Positions 7,459 to 17,100 of a DNA stretch of 43,371 nucleotides are shown piece by piece. Within the stretch, counting starts at the first letter, position 1. Each line of letters starts with the position of its first letter. The DNA comes from Chitinophagales bacterium (GTDB lineage Bacteria; Bacteroidota; Bacteroidia; Chitinophagales; Chitinophagaceae): positions 1 through 43,371 of the forward strand of contig JANXQO010000002.1 in the NCBI GenBank assembly GCA_025353485.1, given 5' to 3'. The notes below the pieces were generated by a model. It had not been told where the DNA came from. It worked only from the letters and a program-made list of their open reading frames with translations, and ran no database searches. The position numbers were made by a program, and so were the translations under genes.

Positions 7459-8568
7459 ATGAATAAATTATTTTCACTCTTCATTGCTTCTTTATTTTTA
7501 TTGGCATGTACTATCTTTTTCACAACCTGTAAAAAAGAATATAGCTATGAAGGCGGTCCGCCAAATGGGAGTGCCACCGGCAGCGCAGTTTTTACTTTAG
7601 TTGGGGCAGGCGGCAATTGTACAGGCAGTATTGTTATGGGAAATTATTATGTCAATACTGCAGTAGATGCAAATGACATAGTTGACCTGCAGGTAGACGT
7701 TACTAAAATTGGAACATATAGCGTAAGCACTAATTCAGTAAACGGGTTTAAATTTTCTGCATCAGGCACCTTTACCACAACGGGTGTGCAGGCAATAACA
7801 TTATCAGGCAGCGGAACACCTGCGTCAGCAGGCAATTTTAATTTTACTATACCAGTTGGGTTAGGTTGCTCATTTACGATCACTGTAACAGCAACCCCAA
7901 TAAAAATGGCAGGTTTTACTTTGGCAGGTGCGCCAAATGAATGTACAAATGCTAATGTAAAAGGTATTTATATTTCAGGAAAAGCATTAACCATTTCTAA
8001 TTATGTTGATGTATCAGTAAATGTAATTTCAGTTGGCGCTTATACACTCAGCACAGATACGATTGATGGAATAAGTTTTTCTGCATCCGGCACATTCACA
8101 TCTTCGGGTATTCAAATTGTTTCATTGCCAGGATCAGGAACACCGAATGTGCCACGCAATCTAACGTTTACTCCAATAACAGGCTCATCACATTGTACTT
8201 TTAATGTAACTGTTGTAAATCCTGATCCATTGGCCACCTATGTTCTTGAATCTGGCTTTGGTAATCCCAGTCCCTGTATTTATACCGTATCAGGAATCTA
8301 TACTGCAGGTATACCTCTCTCCAATTCAAATTTTGTAACTATACATGTATTTGTTACAGTTATCGGAAACTATACAATAGCAACCAATACAATTAATGGA
8401 ATCACGTTTTCTTATACCGGAACTTTTACAACAACGGGTGCGCAATTGGCACAATTAAATGGTATCAGTACACCTGTTACTCCCGGAACTTATTCATTCA
8501 TTCCGCAAATAGTTGGCCCACATCCGTTGGGCGGGCAGGCTTGCGCTTTTGATATTCCTGTAAAATAA
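7459..8568 (+). CDS. Lipoprotein with three tandem beta-sandwich-like repeats
   Basis: A signal peptide (MNKLFSLFIASLFLLAC) leads to a lipobox (FFTTC followed by KKE), so it is probably a surface or periplasmic lipoprotein. The mature part holds three repeats of about 105 residues, each with the pattern aromatic-x-L...C...GxY...VxVxVxxVGxYxxxTxxxxGxxFSxxGTFTxxGxQ...L.G.GTP...F.....C.F.V. The repeats look like Ig-like domains with paired cysteines. I recognise no named family. In-frame starts also exist at ATG 7450 and GTG 7441, the latter overlapping the permease stop; I chose the start that gives a normal signal peptide. It is probably co-transcribed with the permease. Confidence 0.75.
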   Translation: MNKLFSLFIASLFLLACTIFFTTCKKEYSYEGGPPNGSATGSAVFTLVGAGGNCTGSIVMGNYYVNTAVDANDIVDLQVDVTKIGTYSVSTNSVNGFKFSASGTFTTTGVQAITLSGSGTPASAGNFNFTIPVGLGCSFTITVTATPIKMAGFTLAGAPNECTNANVKGIYISGKALTISNYVDVSVNVISVGAYTLSTDTIDGISFSASGTFTSSGIQIVSLPGSGTPNVPRNLTFTPITGSSHCTFNVTVVNPDPLATYVLESGFGNPSPCIYTVSGIYTAGIPLSNSNFVTIHVFVTVIGNYTIATNTINGITFSYTGTFTTTGAQLAQLNGISTPVTPGTYSFIPQIVGPHPLGGQACAFDIPVK

Positions 8569-8654
8569 GACTGATTGAAAAATTAAATCCGCAGATGCTA
8601 TCCTACTTTAATTAAAGAAATTAATATCTCAATTATGAAAAAATATAATAGATA

Positions 8655-9140
8655 ATGTCACTACAAACCTCCGTTCGCAGGTCACCAATAAAAACGATAT
8701 TGCTGGCAGGTTTTGTTGCCGGTACATTAGACATGCTTGGAGCATTGCTTGTGTATGCAGTGATACTTAAAAAAATATCTGCAGAAAAAATAGTGCGTGG
8801 CATTGCCAGCGGCGTTTTTAAAAAAGAGGCGTTCTCTGGTGGAGCAGAAATGATTTTTTACGGAGTTGTTTTTCATTTCCTGATTGCTTTTGCCTTTACT
8901 GTTTTTTACTTTCTCATATTTCCATACATACCATTTTTAAGAAAGCAAAAAATTCTTAGCGCACTGCTATATGGTATTTTTATCTGGACAGTGATGAATG
9001 TTATTATTCTTCCTATTGTATTTCCCAATCGTACACCCATTACTTTAAATGCAGTATTAACCGGCGCACCCATACTTATGATAATGATAGGATTGCCCAT
9101 ATCATTTTTTGCCAGTAAATATTATGCGAATAAAAAATAA
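8655..9140 (+). CDS. Small four-helix integral membrane protein
   Basis: A 161-residue protein with four predicted membrane segments (about 15-37, 66-92, 101-120 and 130-155). Motifs include LLAGFVAGTLDMLGALLVYA at the first helix and a short conserved-looking SAEKIVRGIASGVF amphipathic segment between helices 1 and 2. It resembles small uncharacterised membrane proteins of the YagU/DUF1440 kind, but I am not sure of that assignment. No catalytic residues stand out. It is separated from the lipoprotein gene by about 85 bases and may be a separate unit. Function unknown. Confidence 0.75.
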   Translation: MSLQTSVRRSPIKTILLAGFVAGTLDMLGALLVYAVILKKISAEKIVRGIASGVFKKEAFSGGAEMIFYGVVFHFLIAFAFTVFYFLIFPYIPFLRKQKILSALLYGIFIWTVMNVIILPIVFPNRTPITLNAVLTGAPILMIMIGLPISFFASKYYANKK

Positions 9141-9202
9141 TTGAGAAGATAAATGATTCAAAAAAAAATTAAACTTCCTCCAGGAAAATTGAATTCTAAT
9201 AA

Positions 9203-9313
9203 TTAGCAGCGTATATTGATTATGCGTTTACTCCAAAATTAGAATTTGCCATCTTTATGCAACAGAACTCGTTTGATGATATACTATTGGGCAATCAGGT
9301 GCAATGGAATTGA
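9203..9313 (+). pseudogene. Possible short remnant of an outer-membrane protein gene
   Basis: The 267-base spacer before the tRNA gene contains 36 open codons (IDYAFTPKLEF, AIFMQQNSFDDILLGNQ) bounded by stops on both sides. The alternating pattern resembles the C-terminal strands of a beta-barrel. No start codon or signal is present. It may be debris of a lost gene or chance; nothing else is recognisable in this spacer. Confidence 0.2.
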
Positions 9314-9363
9314 TTTGGAGATTTATCATAAATAATAAATAAGTCGCCCTCTCCCCAATAAAA

Positions 9364-9397
9364 AAGCCCTGAAAGTTAATACTAACAAGGCTTTATC
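9364..9397 (-). terminator. Terminator downstream of tRNA-Glu
   Basis: On the minus strand an AAAGCC...GGCTTTTTT stem with an inner GTTAGTATTAAC palindrome directly follows the tRNA gene and ends in a T-run. Confidence 0.65.
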
Positions 9398-9407
9398 AAA
9401 TTTACAG

Positions 9408-9479
9408 TACCACGTACGGGACTCGAACCCGTGATTCCTCCGTGAAAGGGAGGCGTCTTAACCTCTTGACCAACGCGGC
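9408..9479 (-). tRNA. tRNA-Glu (anticodon TTC)
   Basis: The cloverleaf can be drawn by eye. The acceptor stem is GCCGCGT/ACGTGGT, the D arm GTC...GAC, the anticodon stem CCTCC/GGAGG around the loop CTTTCAC (anticodon TTC), and the T arm ACGGGTTCGAGTCCCGT. Discriminator A is followed by no encoded CCA. It decodes GAA and GAG. Confidence 0.95.
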
Positions 9480-9578
9480 ATTTATTTTAACAGGAGGGCA
9501 AAGATACTCTCAGGCATTTTGGCTGCCAAATTTTTTATGATATATAAATGCTTATTTATTTATTGTGCCTGATTTTAC

Positions 9579-9586
9579 TACTTTTG
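9579..9586 (+). promoter_or_regulatory. Candidate -7 promoter box for sucD
   Basis: TACTTTTG fits TAnnTTTG and lies 40 bases before the sucD ATG. A TTG lies only 13 bases upstream, closer than the usual -33 spacing, so this is tentative. Confidence 0.35.
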
Positions 9587-9626
9587 AACATTCTCCATTT
9601 CAATTATTTTACAACCAATTTGCAGT

Positions 9627-10526
9627 ATGTCAGTATTAGTAAATAAAAAATCAAAAATTTTAGTGCAGGGTTTTACCGGTACCGAAGGCACTTTTCATGC
9701 AACGCAAATGATTGAATATGGAACTGATGTAGTTGGTGGTGTTACTCCTAACAAAGGCGGAACAACGCATTTAAATAAACCGGTTTTTAATACGGTTGCA
9801 GATGCTGTAAAAAATACAGGCGCTGATGTAAGCATTATATTTGTTCCGCCTGCATTTGCTGCAGATGCAATTATGGAAGCAGCAGATGCAGGAATTGCTT
9901 TGGTAGTTTGTATCACAGAAGGCATACCTGTACAGGATATGGTAAAAGTGAAAAATTTTTTACAGGATAAACAAACAAGATTGATTGGGCCAAACTGCCC
10001 GGGAGTAATTACCGCCGATGAATGCAAAGTGGGTATTATGCCCGGCTTTATTTTTAAAAAAGGAAGAATAGGTATAGTTTCAAAATCAGGAACATTAACC
10101 TATGAAGCTGCCGACCAGGTTGCGAAAGCAGGGCTGGGAATATCAACTGCCATAGGCATTGGCGGTGATCCGATAATTGGCACAACTACTAAAGAAGCTG
10201 TTGAATTATTTATGAATGACCCCGATACAGACGGCATTGTAATGATCGGTGAAATAGGCGGTGGAATGGAAGCAGAAGCCGCACACTGGATAAAAGAATA
10301 TTATAACCTTGCTGCATCTTCTGGTAAAAATAAAAAACCGGTGGTAGGTTTTATTGCAGGTCAAACAGCTCCTCCCGGCCGTCGTATGGGCCATGCAGGC
10401 GCTATTGTTGGCGGCGCTGATGATACGGCTGCTGCTAAAATGAAAATATTAGCTGAGTGCGGAATCGCTGTTGTGGCAAGCCCTGCAGATATTGGAAAAA
10501 CAATGGCATCAGTTATGGGTAAATAA
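9627..10526 (+). CDS. sucD: Succinyl-CoA synthetase (ADP-forming) alpha subunit
   Basis: SucD binds CoA and carries the phosphohistidine for the reversible step succinyl-CoA + ADP + Pi to succinate + ATP + CoA in the TCA cycle. The CoA-binding Rossmann N-terminus contains [13 protein letters not shown], the central part has [16 protein letters not shown] and [13 protein letters not shown], and the active-site histidine lies in [13 protein letters not shown] near the C-terminus. At 299 residues it has the normal length. The beta subunit gene sucC is not in the window, so the two subunits are unlinked here. A weak promoter box precedes it and a terminator-like hairpin follows. Confidence 0.96.
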   Translation: MSVLVNKKSKILVQGFTGTEGTFHATQMIEYGTDVVGGVTPNKGGTTHLNKPVFNTVADAVKNTGADVSIIFVPPAFAADAIMEAADAGIALVVCITEGIPVQDMVKVKNFLQDKQTRLIGPNCPGVITADECKVGIMPGFIFKKGRIGIVSKSGTLTYEAADQVAKAGLGISTAIGIGGDPIIGTTTKEAVELFMNDPDTDGIVMIGEIGGGMEAEAAHWIKEYYNLAASSGKNKKPVVGFIAGQTAPPGRRMGHAGAIVGGADDTAAAKMKILAECGIAVVASPADIGKTMASVMGK

Positions 10527-10549
10527 AAATATTTGTAGAAATAAAAAAA

Positions 10550-10582
10550 AGCCGCCTCATAACACATGGGACGACTTCTTTT
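10550..10582. terminator. Convergent terminator after sucD
   Basis: An imperfect hairpin (AAGCCGCCTC against GGGACGACTT, loop about 10 bases), with an A-run before it and a T-run after it. It lies between the convergent sucD and heptad-repeat genes. Confidence 0.55.
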
Positions 10583-10600
10583 TTTATTACATGAAGAAAA

Positions 10601-10990
10601 TTAATTTTCTTTTTTATCTTCTTTTACATCTTTCAAATCAGATTTAATATCTTTTCTGTCTTTCTTACGATCTTTCCAATCGTTCTTTAAATCTTTTCTA
10701 TCACCTTTAATGTCTGTTACATCTGTTCTTAAATCCTTTCTATCTGCTTTTAATTCTTCTTTATTACCACTTTTTTTATCCGCGTAAATTTCTTTCTTAT
10801 CTCCTCTTATATCTTTTCTGTCCTGGTAAAGATCTTTTTTGTCGCCGCGGATATCTCTATGATCTTGATAGATATCTTTTCTGTCATGCCTGATATCATG
10901 CCGCATTGGATGAGGAGCTTTTACTTGTGCATTGATAATGGCTGAGAATAATAATCCTGCTAAAGCCATTATTACGATTTTAATTTTCAT
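10601..10990 (-). CDS. Secreted charged heptad-repeat protein
   Basis: A signal peptide (MKIKIVIMALAGLLFSAIINAQ) precedes about 105 residues built almost entirely of seven-residue repeats of the form D-I/L-x-x-D-x-K, such as DIRGDKK and DLYQDRK. I count six units, a short break (SGNKE), then seven more. Aspartate, lysine and arginine dominate, and one hydrophobic residue recurs every seven, so the chain should form a long charged helix or single-chain coiled structure. No enzyme motif exists. The function is unknown; a periplasmic spacer, a cation binder or a stress protein are all possible. It is transcribed alone, convergent with sucD. Confidence 0.72.
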   Translation of the reverse strand: MKIKIVIMALAGLLFSAIINAQVKAPHPMRHDIRHDRKDIYQDHRDIRGDKKDLYQDRKDIRGDKKEIYADKKSGNKEELKADRKDLRTDVTDIKGDRKDLKNDWKDRKKDRKDIKSDLKDVKEDKKEN

Positions 10991-11160
10991 AATTTAAGAT
11001 TTTTGATTTATAAAATGGTTTACAATGCTATGACTGCAGCACTTCATAAAAGTTTAAAGAAGTTTGTTAAAACATTCAAATTAAATTATGCATATTGAAT
11101 ATTTAAGCATCTTCGTTTTTAAATGCTGCTACTTTGGTGGTATACCCGTAAATTGATAGT

Positions 11161-14100
11161 ATGAGTTTTAATTTTTTACTGCAGAGATCTTTAATTGCTT
11201 TCTGCATTTCCTTTTTATTCTTTCAATGTACTGCACAACAGTCATTTAATAATTACGAAAAACAATGGAAACAGGTTGACGAATTTATTAAGAAAGGGCT
11301 AACTAAATCCGCATTGGAAGCAACAATAAAAATTTATGAAACAGCAAAAAAAGATAACAACGATCCGCAAATAATTAAAGCGCTTTTTTTTCGTATTATA
11401 GTAAACAGAAACCTGGAGGAAAATGCAAATGTAAAAAGTATTGCCCTTGTTGAAAAAGAAATACAATCATCCAACCAACCTGCAAAGTCAATACTGAATA
11501 GTATCCTGGCAGAAATGTATTGGATTTTTTTACAACAAAACCGCTATAAATTATATAACAGAACCCAGACAGTTGACTTTAAAAAAGATGATATTCTTAC
11601 ATGGGGTATGGAATATCTGCACAAAAAAATTGCCGGGTTTTATCTCTCTTCAATTAAAGAAGAAAAATTGCTACAGCAAACAAAGCTGGATCAGCTTGAT
11701 GCAATTATCAGTAAAGGAAATGTTCGCTACCTGCGCCCCACATTATACGATCTGTTAGCGCATCGTGCATTGAATTATTTTAAAAATGATGAACGTGACA
11801 TAACAAAACCTGCTTATGCTTTTGAGATAAAAGAGGAGAAAGCATTTGCAACTGCAAAAGAATTTGCGGCTCATAGATTCATTAATAAAGATTCTTCTTC
11901 GCTTCATTATTATGCAGTGGTTATTTACCAAAAGCTGTTAAGCTTTCATGCCGCTGATGCAAAACCTGATGCATTGATAGATGCAGATATTGACCGCATA
12001 AATTTTATGAAGCAATATGGAGTGATGGATAAAAAAGATGAGCTCTACCGAAAAGCATTGCAAAATATTGTTGATGATTATCCAAATAATCCTGCTGCAG
12101 CCCAGGCAGATTTTCTTCTTACACAGGAAATTTACAATATTGCGATAACAGAAAATAGTGCTCAAAAGAAATACACAATTAAATATGCAAAAGAATTACT
12201 GGAAAATATTTATAAAAAATTCCCTGAAAGCGAAGGCGGCATCAATGCAAAAAATTTATTGAATCAAATTCTCCACAAAGAATTAAATCTTACATCCGAA
12301 AAAGTAAATGTTCCCGGTGAGCCATTCCGGACATTAGTTTCTTACAAAAATATTTCTTCAATTAATCTTAGGATAATTGAGCTTAGTCCGGAATTTAAAA
12401 AACTGCTTGCGATAAATACAGACAATGAACAGCTTTGGAATAAACTTACTTCTCAAAAAAGTATAAGAAGCTGGAGACAACCTTTACCTCTGCCGGAAGA
12501 TTATAAAACACATTCAACTGAAATTAAAATTGATGCATTACCCGTTGGCGAATATGCTTTGCTGGCAAGCGCTTCAGAAGATTTTAACCTGACTAAAAAT
12601 CCGCTGTCAGCCCAATATTTTCATGTCTCCAATATTAGTTATATAAATAATGGAACCGAATATTTTGTGTTGGATCGCACTACAGGAAAGCCTTTAACCG
12701 GCGCAAAAGTGCAGGTGTGGAACCAACGGTATGATTATAATGCAAGGAAAAATATTTTTGAGAAACTGGAGCTTTTAACTGCTGATAAAAACGGGTATAT
12801 AAAATTAACAGATAAAAAAAATGCAGAGCGTAACATACGGTTAGAGATCAATTACCAAAAAGATAAATTGTTTTTGGATGATTACCAGTACAACTATAAT
12901 TATAACACAGAAGAAGAGATTTATAAAAGTCAAAAAAAATATAATGAAGACAAAGCAAAAATATTTTTATTTACTGACAGGAGTATTTACCGTCCTGGGC
13001 AATTAGTTTATTTTAAAGGGATTGGAATAACACAGGATTATATAACAAAGAAGAATCAGCTTTTGGCAACAAAGGATTCTGTAAAAATATATTTGAATGA
13101 TGCCAATTCACAAAAAGTAGATTCAATAAAACTCTTATTAAATGATTTCGGTTCTTTCAATGGAAAATTTCGCCTGCCGGAAAATCAATTGAATGGAGAG
13201 TTTACTATTAAAGTTGATGATTATGAAAACTCATCAATTAATTTTTCTGTAGAAGAATATAAGCGCCCAAAATTTTATGCCGGGTTTGAAAAAGTAAAAG
13301 GATCATATCGTGTAAACGAAAAAATAAAGATCACCGGCTTTGCCAAAGCCTATGCAGGAAATAATATTGATGGCGCAAATGTAAAATACAGGGTTACAAG
13401 GGTTGCAAGATTTTTATACGACTGGATGTGGTGGTACAGGCCCAGACCACAATCTTCTTCGCTTGAAATTACCAACGGCGAAATTAAAACAGGCGCTGAT
13501 GGAAAATTTATCATAGAGTTTGAAGCCATTCCTGATCTTACTATTGATAAAAATACCCAACCGGTTTTTGATTACAAAGTAGAAGCAGATATCACAGACA
13601 TAAATGGTGAAACAAGAAGTACGTCTGCTGTTGTTCCTGTTGGCTACAAAGCGCTTGACCTGCAAATAACCCTGCCGGAAAATGGAACCATAAATACTGA
13701 CAGCCTTAAACATATTTTTGTAAGCACTAAAAATTTAAGTGGCGAGTTTGAGCCTGCAAAAGTTGATCTAAAAATTTACAAATTGCAAATACCGCAAAGG
13801 CTTATCCGCAGCCGGTATTGGGATAAGCCCGACCAGTTTGTTATGAGCAAAGAAGAATTCTTAAAATATTTTCCTAACGATGAATATAAAGATGAAAGCA
13901 AAAAAGAAACATGGCTAAAGGGTGAAGTTGTTTTTGAATGGAATGACTCCACATATTTAAATTCTAACATCAAAATTCTAAATTCTAAATTTTCGCAAGG
14001 ATGGTATGTGGCAGAAGCAACTTCAAAAGATAAATATGGGCAGGATGTAAAAGATGTAAAATATTTTCAGTTGTACGATATTAAAGCCTCTTCGCTACCT

Positions 14101-17100
14101 GCACCTTCATATTCATGGAACACAACAATTAAAAACATTACAGAGCCTGGAGAAAAAGCACAATTTATTTCCGGTACATCAGCCAATGATATTTTTCTTA
14201 TTCAGCAAATTGATAAAACCAAAACAGGAAACAGGCAACTGGCAACTGGCAACTATGTATTTTATTCTCTTAACAATGAAAAGAAAACTTTTGAATTTCC
14301 TGTTGCAGAAGAAGACCGCGGAGGTTTTGGTATATCTCAATTTTTTGTAAAAGACAACCGTGTTTATTCTAACTCATGGAATGTAATGGTGCCATGGACC
14401 AACAGGCAACTGGATATAACTTTTGCAACTTTCAGAGATAAAACTTTACCCGGCAGCGAAGAAAAATGGAAAATAAAAATCAGCGGATACAAGGGGCAAA
14501 AAGCGGCTGCCGAAATGCTGGCAAGTATGTATGATGCATCGTTGGATCAATTCAAGTCACATAGCTGGAGTGGGTTAAATATCTGGCCCGGCTTTCATAA
14601 ATACAGCAATTGGAATCCAACACAAAATTTTACTTCAGTACGCTCTTTTAAAAAATGGTTTAGTGAAGATTATGTACCACAGAAAGAAAAAACATACGAT
14701 GCTTTGATGTCACTCGGTTATGAGAATACAAGAACAATAAGAGGAATTAATTCTATGGCTTACGGAGTTGATAAAGCTGCGCCGCAAAGGATGGAAAAAA
14801 ATACAGATCTGCAGGAAGCACCTATTAGAATGCAAAGCGAAGATGAAGATAAAGTTTATACAAAAGTTGAATATACATTACCTAATGGCGACCTATTTAT
14901 AAATGGCAGGATTATTAAAAAGAAAGAACCAATCAATAATGATGGCATTCAAATCCGAAAAAATTTCAACGAAACTGCATTTTTCTTTCCTGAATTAAGA
15001 ACAGATAAAGATGGAAATATAGAATTCAGTTTTACAATGCCTGAAGCATTAACCAAATGGAAGTTGATGACATTGGCGCACACAAAAGATCTTTCAAGTG
15101 GCTATTCAGAAAAAACAGTTATCACTCAAAAAGAATTAATGGTGCAACCCAATGCTCCAAGGTTTTTAAGAGAAGGTGACCGCATGGAGTTTAGCGCTAA
15201 AATTGTAAACCTTGGTGAGAAAGAAATTATGGGTGTTGCACAATTGCAATTGCTAAATGCATCTACAATGAACACAATTGATACATGGTTTAAAAATCTT
15301 ACGCCGCAAAGATCATTTACCATTGCTGCCGGGCAAAGCGCTGCGGTAAAATTTAATATAGAAATTCCAACCAATTTCAACAACGCTGTCGTTTATAGAA
15401 TTGTTGCGAAAGCCTCCCCCACCGGGGGAGGTTTGGAGGGGGCTGTCAGCGATGGCGAAGAAGCCGCAATCCCCGTTCTCACCAACCGCATGTTGGTTAC
15501 TGAAACTATGCCTTTACCGGTAAGAGGAAACACAACAAAAAATTTCCGTTTCGAAAGGCTTCTTAACTCCTCCCCCACCGGGGGAGGCCGGGAGGGGGCT
15601 TCAACACTCACAAATTTTTCATTAACCACAGAGTTTACAACTAACCCTGCCTGGAATGCAGTTCAGGCATTGCCTTACTTAATGGAATATCCTTATGAAT
15701 GTGCAGAGCAAACATTTAACCGCTATTATGCAAATTCCATCGCAACAAAAATTGTAAACTCATCACCTAAAATAAAAGCAGTTTTTGATAAGTGGGCTTC
15801 GCAGGTCTCCCCCACCGGGGGAAATTTAGAGGGGGCTGCATTGCTTTCCAATCTTCAAAAAAATGAAGAATTAAAATCTGTTTTATTACAGGAAACGCCA
15901 TGGGTATTGCAGGCGCAAAATGAAACACAGCAAAAGAAAAATATTGCATTGCTGTTTGATATGATTCGCATGAGTAAAGAACTTGAGTCATCTCTTGCCA
16001 AATTAAAAGAGATGCAGTCTTCCAACGGCGGCTTTGTATGGTTCAAAGGCGGACGTGATGACCGTTACATGACACAATATATTATCACAGGTATCGGTCA
16101 TCTTAAAAAACTTGGCGCATTATCAAAAGCTCATGAAGAAAAAATAAGTTCAATTTTAAAAACAGCCATTCCATACTTAGATAAAAGATTGAAAGAAGAC
16201 TACGATTACCTTATCAAATACAAAACAAAATTGGATCAGAATAATCTTGGTTATATGAGCATACATTATTTGTATATGCGCAGTTTCTTTCCTGAATATC
16301 CCATAGCAAAAGAAACACAAACTGCCTATAATTATTATCGTGATCAGGCAAAAAAATATTGGCTCAGTCAAAGTAAATACATGCAGGCAATGATCGCATT
16401 ATCTTTAACCAGAACCAATGATAACATAACGCCAAAGGCAATTACAAGATCATTAAAAGAGAACTCCATAAACAATGAAGAACTCGGCATGTATTGGAAA
16501 GAATGGGATAGCCACAGCTGGTGGTGGTACCAGGCTCCTATCGAAAGCCAGGCAATGATGATAGAAGCTTTTACAGAAGTTGATAAAGACGGCAAAACAG
16601 TTGACGAACTTAAAACATGGCTGCTGAAAAATAAACAAACCAACAACTGGCAAACCACCAAAGCCACTGCCGAAGCCTGTTACGCCTTGTTACTACAGGG
16701 CACCGATTGGTTAAGCGAAGAAAAAAATGTTACCATAAAATTGGGAAGCACAATTATTAACAGTAAAGATGAAAAACAGGAAGCAGGCACAGGATATTTC
16801 AAACACAAAATCATCGGCGAAAATGTAAAACCAGAGATGGGAAATATTTCAGTGACTTTGAAAAATGAAGACTCCAAAGTTCCCCCTTTAGGGGGCGGAG
16901 GGGGTTGGGGCGCCGTCTACTGGCAATATTTTGAAAATCTTGATAAAATAACTTTTGCTGAAACACCTTTGAAGCTTAATAAAAAATTATTCATTGAAAA
17001 AAATTCTGATACAGGGCCGGTACTTACACCTGTTAATGAGGGTACCCAATTAAAAGTTGGCGACAAAATAAAAGTGCGCATAGAATTACGTGTTGACCGT

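Noticed and set aside
15412-15837. Regularly repeated GC-rich palindromes as a CRISPR array
   Set aside because: Only three copies, uneven spacing, all inside an intact coding frame with no spacer-like intervals, and no cas genes.
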